Below, in pieces: positions 61,508 through 64,000 of a stretch of DNA of 64,000 nucleotides (position 1 is the stretch's first letter; the number at the start of each line of letters is the position of its first letter). Location: the NCBI RefSeq assembly GCF_020073745.1, contig NZ_JAIRAU010000059.1, forward strand, positions 1-64,000, written 5' to 3'. The notes beneath the pieces are model-generated. The model saw only the letters and a program-made list of their open reading frames with translations, was not told the origin of the DNA and did not search any database. A program made the translations under genes and the position numbers. The DNA comes from Nannocystis pusilla (lineage in GTDB: Bacteria; Myxococcota_A; Polyangia; Nannocystales; Nannocystaceae).

Positions 61508-62090
61508 GCCCGCTCCGAGCTTAAAGCCCGGGTCGCGCCGATTCAACCACCCTCGCGCGCGACGACGCGGGGCGCACGCGGGCGCGGAGAACCTCGCGTC
61601 CGCTCTTCCGCAGGGTCGGACGCGAGGTCGAGCTCGAACGATCGCGGCGGGCCGATCGATCATACGTGTCACCCGGCCGTACGTTCGGGTCATCCGGAAT
61701 GTGGGCAGTGTCGGCCAGGAAATCCTCGCCCTCGAGCGCCGCCACAGCGCGCAGCAATTCGGGCGCAGCGCTACCGAGCGGGCCGTCGCGGTGATTGTCA
61801 AGCCTGAACCTTGAAGCTCATTGGCGAACTGCGTTGCGTGTTTCTCTCGCACTGGCTCGCACGGGCACGTACGAGCGCGTAGAACGGGAAATTCCATGAG
61901 TCGCACGGTTCCGCGCATTCAGCGAACTCAGCCGTGGGGAGGAATCGCCCGAGGGGGCTGAATGACCCGGTATCCGCAAATGCGAAGACGATGATTGTCG
62001 AGGCCGGTGGCCGTATCACAATTCGTCGATGAGTATTGCGAACAGCCGGCTCTGCCGGTTATCGTAAGATCCCACTGGAACCATTCCCCC
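61508..62090. other. 583-nt gene-free divergent region, lower GC
   Basis: Between the leftward hydrolase and the rightward lipoprotein. Visibly less GC-rich than its flanks. A small hairpin CCGGC-TCT-GCCGG lies at 62046-62058, 33 nt before the next start. No gene recognised. Confidence 0.45.
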
Positions 62091-64000
62091 ATGCACAAAT
62101 ACCGCCTTGACCGTAGCTCCTCATTGTTCCTCGCCAACGCGCTCGTCCTGGCCCTGTCGGCATGCAATAATCCGGCGCCGGGTGGGAGCGATTCCGACAC
62201 CTCGACCGGCACGACCGACGGCACGGAGACCGATCCGAGCGCGACCGACACGGTGCCGTCGACGGACCCCACCAATCCGACGGTGCCGACCACGAGCACC
62301 GATCCGGTGACGACCGATCCCACCACCGATGACCCGACCGTGGGGCCGACCACGGACACCGACACCAGCTCGACGGGCGACACCGAGACGACCGGCGAGC
62401 CGGTGATCGAGGTTGCGCGGGTGTGGGCGACCGCGAACCCGCCGCTGTTCGAGCAGGACCGGATCGTCGCCCTGACCCCCGCGCTCGACGCCGCGACCGC
62501 GACGCTGTCGGTGCTGGGCGATGTCGTCAGCATCCAGAGCGTCGCGGTGACCCAGCAGGGCCACGCGATCATCACCTACGACGCGCCGGGATCGACCGGT
62601 GGTGTGATCATCAAGACCGACCTCGCCGATACCCCCGAGGACGGCCCGCTCGGCCTCGGCGACCGGGTCATCCGCGGGCCGGAGACCGGCCTGCAGACCC
62701 CGAAGGGCGTCGAGGTCGGGCCGGACGGCGTGTTCCTGGTCGCGGACACCACGGCCGGCACGATCAAGGCGTTCGAGTTCGACGCCGAGGGCGACGTCGC
62801 CCCGGTGTTCGAGATCACCGATCTCGGCAGCTCGGACGCGGTGTGGGACGTGCATTACGCCGCCGGCGGCAACGCCGACGTGCTGTACGCCGCGGGCACC
62901 AACGGCGAGGTCCAGGTCTACGAGGACTTCTCGAACACGATGGGGCAGGCCGGCCCCGATCGCACCATCATCCCGATCCAGAACGGCAGCAAGGTGTCCG
63001 TCAACCTGCACGGCGTCGCGCTCGTCGGCGGCAGCCTGTTCCTCAGCGACGTCGGTGACCCGATGGACGCGGCCGACGGGCAGATCTTCCGCATCGAAAA
63101 CGCGGCCGACGCCGACGGCGAGGTCGAGGTCACGCAGCGGATCCAGGGCGACGACCTCGGCAACCCGGTCGATCTCGAGGTCACCTCCGGCAACCCCGCG
63201 ACGCTCTGGGTGGTCGAGAAGGCGAACGACAAGCTGCTGCGCTACCGCCCGGGGCTCCTCCAGAGCGACTTCGAATTCGTCGACAGCCTCGACGTCGTCA
63301 AGCCGGAGTCGGTCGCGCTGGCGACCAACAATCGCCTGATCCTCGCCGGCAACCCCGACGGCCTCGACGCCGACGCCGTGCTCGAGGTCGAGGTGCCGCT
63401 GCTCGGTGCGCCGACGATCGGCGCGACGATCGACCGCCTCGGATCGATCACCTCGATCCAGAGCCTCGCGCTCGCCGGCGCGGGCGACGGCTTCATCGGC
63501 TTCGACGGCACCGCCGTGTCGAACGGCGGCGGGGCGTTCTCGACCGCGGCCCTCATCGACGCCGCCGACGGCTCGACGGTCGACGCCATCGCCACGCGGA
63601 TCTGGGGCCCGGCGACCGGCGTCATCGCGCCGAAGGGCATCACGCTGAACAGCGCGGGGGATCGCCTGTTCGTGGCCGATATCGGCGATTCGACGATCAA
63701 GGTGTTCGACCCCGTGACCTTCGGGGACGCCCCCCCGCTGTTCGAGTTCGCCGAGCTCGGCGGCGGCGCGGTGTGGGACATCGACTACGACGACGCCAAC
63801 GACCGCCTGTTCGCCGCCGGCATCGACGGCACCGTGCGCGTGTTCGACGCGGCGCTCGCCGACGAGGGCGCGAACGGTCCAGCCCGCCTGATCACGCCGA
63901 CCCACGAGGACCAGAGCATCGGCGTCAACCTCCACGGCATCCAGTACGACCCGGTGAGCAAGATCTTGATCTTGACCGACGTCGGCGACGCGATGTCGGA
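62091..64000 (+). CDS. Beta-propeller lipoprotein (partial, 3' end outside window)
   Basis: At least 636 residues; continues past the right edge. Signal peptide with lipobox LSAC (C25), a Thr/Asp/Pro linker of about 80 residues, then two similar propeller halves: GLQTPKGVEVGPDGVFLVAD, TTAGTIKAFEFDAEGDV and later VIAPKGITLNSAGDRLFVAD, IGDSTIKVFDPVTFGDAPP. Both halves contain VWDVHYA/VWDIDYD and SVNLHGV/GVNLHGI blocks, so the gene arose by internal duplication of a YncE/NHL-like unit. No catalytic motif seen. No ribosome site is clear before the ATG. Confidence 0.8.
   Translation, partial: MHKYRLDRSSSLFLANALVLALSACNNPAPGGSDSDTSTGTTDGTETDPSATDTVPSTDPTNPTVPTTSTDPVTTDPTTDDPTVGPTTDTDTSSTGDTETTGEPVIEVARVWATANPPLFEQDRIVALTPALDAATATLSVLGDVVSIQSVAVTQQGHAIITYDAPGSTGGVIIKTDLADTPEDGPLGLGDRVIRGPETGLQTPKGVEVGPDGVFLVADTTAGTIKAFEFDAEGDVAPVFEITDLGSSDAVWDVHYAAGGNADVLYAAGTNGEVQVYEDFSNTMGQAGPDRTIIPIQNGSKVSVNLHGVALVGGSLFLSDVGDPMDAADGQIFRIENAADADGEVEVTQRIQGDDLGNPVDLEVTSGNPATLWVVEKANDKLLRYRPGLLQSDFEFVDSLDVVKPESVALATNNRLILAGNPDGLDADAVLEVEVPLLGAPTIGATIDRLGSITSIQSLALAGAGDGFIGFDGTAVSNGGGAFSTAALIDAADGSTVDAIATRIWGPATGVIAPKGITLNSAGDRLFVADIGDSTIKVFDPVTFGDAPPLFEFAELGGGAVWDIDYDDANDRLFAAGIDGTVRVFDAALADEGANGPARLITPTHEDQSIGVNLHGIQYDPVSKILILTDVGDAMS

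Overview
The window is 64 kb of strongly GC-rich DNA from what looks like a myxobacterium, most probably of the Nannocystaceae type (Nannocystis/Plesiocystis relatives). Four observations support this. Many lipoproteins carry long Thr/Ser/Gly linkers directly behind the lipobox cysteine. Several secreted proteins end in MYXO-CTERM tails (Cys-rich motif, one transmembrane helix, Arg cluster). Myxobacterial domains are present (DUF4215-type Cys-rich repeats, an ADYC-domain protein). Eukaryote-like Ser/Thr kinases are also abundant. No phage, IS element, CRISPR array, rRNA or convincing tRNA was seen, so this reads as ordinary chromosome rich in envelope and signalling genes.

Layout. 0-1.2 kb: end of a Sel1-repeat gene and a decayed lipoprotein gene, both with frame breaks. 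1.2-4.0 kb: envelope thiol-redox operon (VKOR-DsbA fusion, OmpA-like protein, thioredoxin-like lipoprotein), genes overlapping. 4.0-7.2 kb (minus): alpha-oxoamine synthase fused to a GNAT/FemAB-like acyltransferase, coupled by ATGA overlap to a Cys-rich lipoprotein. 7.3-10.9 kb (minus): ADYC lipoprotein followed after 9 nt by a Ser/Thr kinase with TPR-like tail. 12-19 kb: surface proteins (FG-GAP/VCBS protein, phosphodiester glycosidase running in frame into an M23 peptidase lipoprotein, GH16 lipoprotein). 19-22 kb: dbpA-like RNA helicase, VF530-family protein and a membrane protein. 22.8-28.7 kb: one 1968-residue kinase/AAA/GAF/PAS/histidine-kinase signalling protein. 28.7-31.9 kb: esterase-like lipoprotein and a 15-repeat DUF4215 lipoprotein.

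32.4-37.1 kb: a single protein combining aldo/keto reductase, polynucleotide-kinase-like P-loop kinase and HAD phosphatase, a helical protein, and a frame-broken zinc-ribbon membrane protein. 37-39.3 kb: Cys-rich secreted protein, HAD-like protein and divergent LysR regulator. 39.3-43.6 kb: MYXO-CTERM protein, a bacterial lysyl oxidase with intact copper and cofactor residues, and a beta-propeller lipoprotein. 44-47 kb: sigma-70 factor with DUF1328, membrane and KGG-type stress proteins. 47.8-54.2 kb: class 3 lipase, STAS-like protein, a second transmembrane Ser/Thr kinase with a divergent partner, beta-helix lipoprotein. 54.5-57.2 kb: aminopeptidase N. 57.7-61.5 kb: translationally coupled ACP / CFA-type methyltransferase / fatty acyl-AMP ligase operon facing an alpha/beta hydrolase. 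From 62.1 kb to the edge: a partial beta-propeller lipoprotein.

The most attractive leads for new biology are the oxoamine synthase-acyltransferase fusion (possible one-polypeptide ceramide or amino-lipid synthase), the reductase-kinase-phosphatase fusion, the ACP/methyltransferase/FAAL trio, and the lysyl oxidase, which could cross-link extracellular protein. Three frame breaks and one missing stop may be real decay or assembly errors and should be verified on reads. All calls come from reading the sequence; no database search was run.
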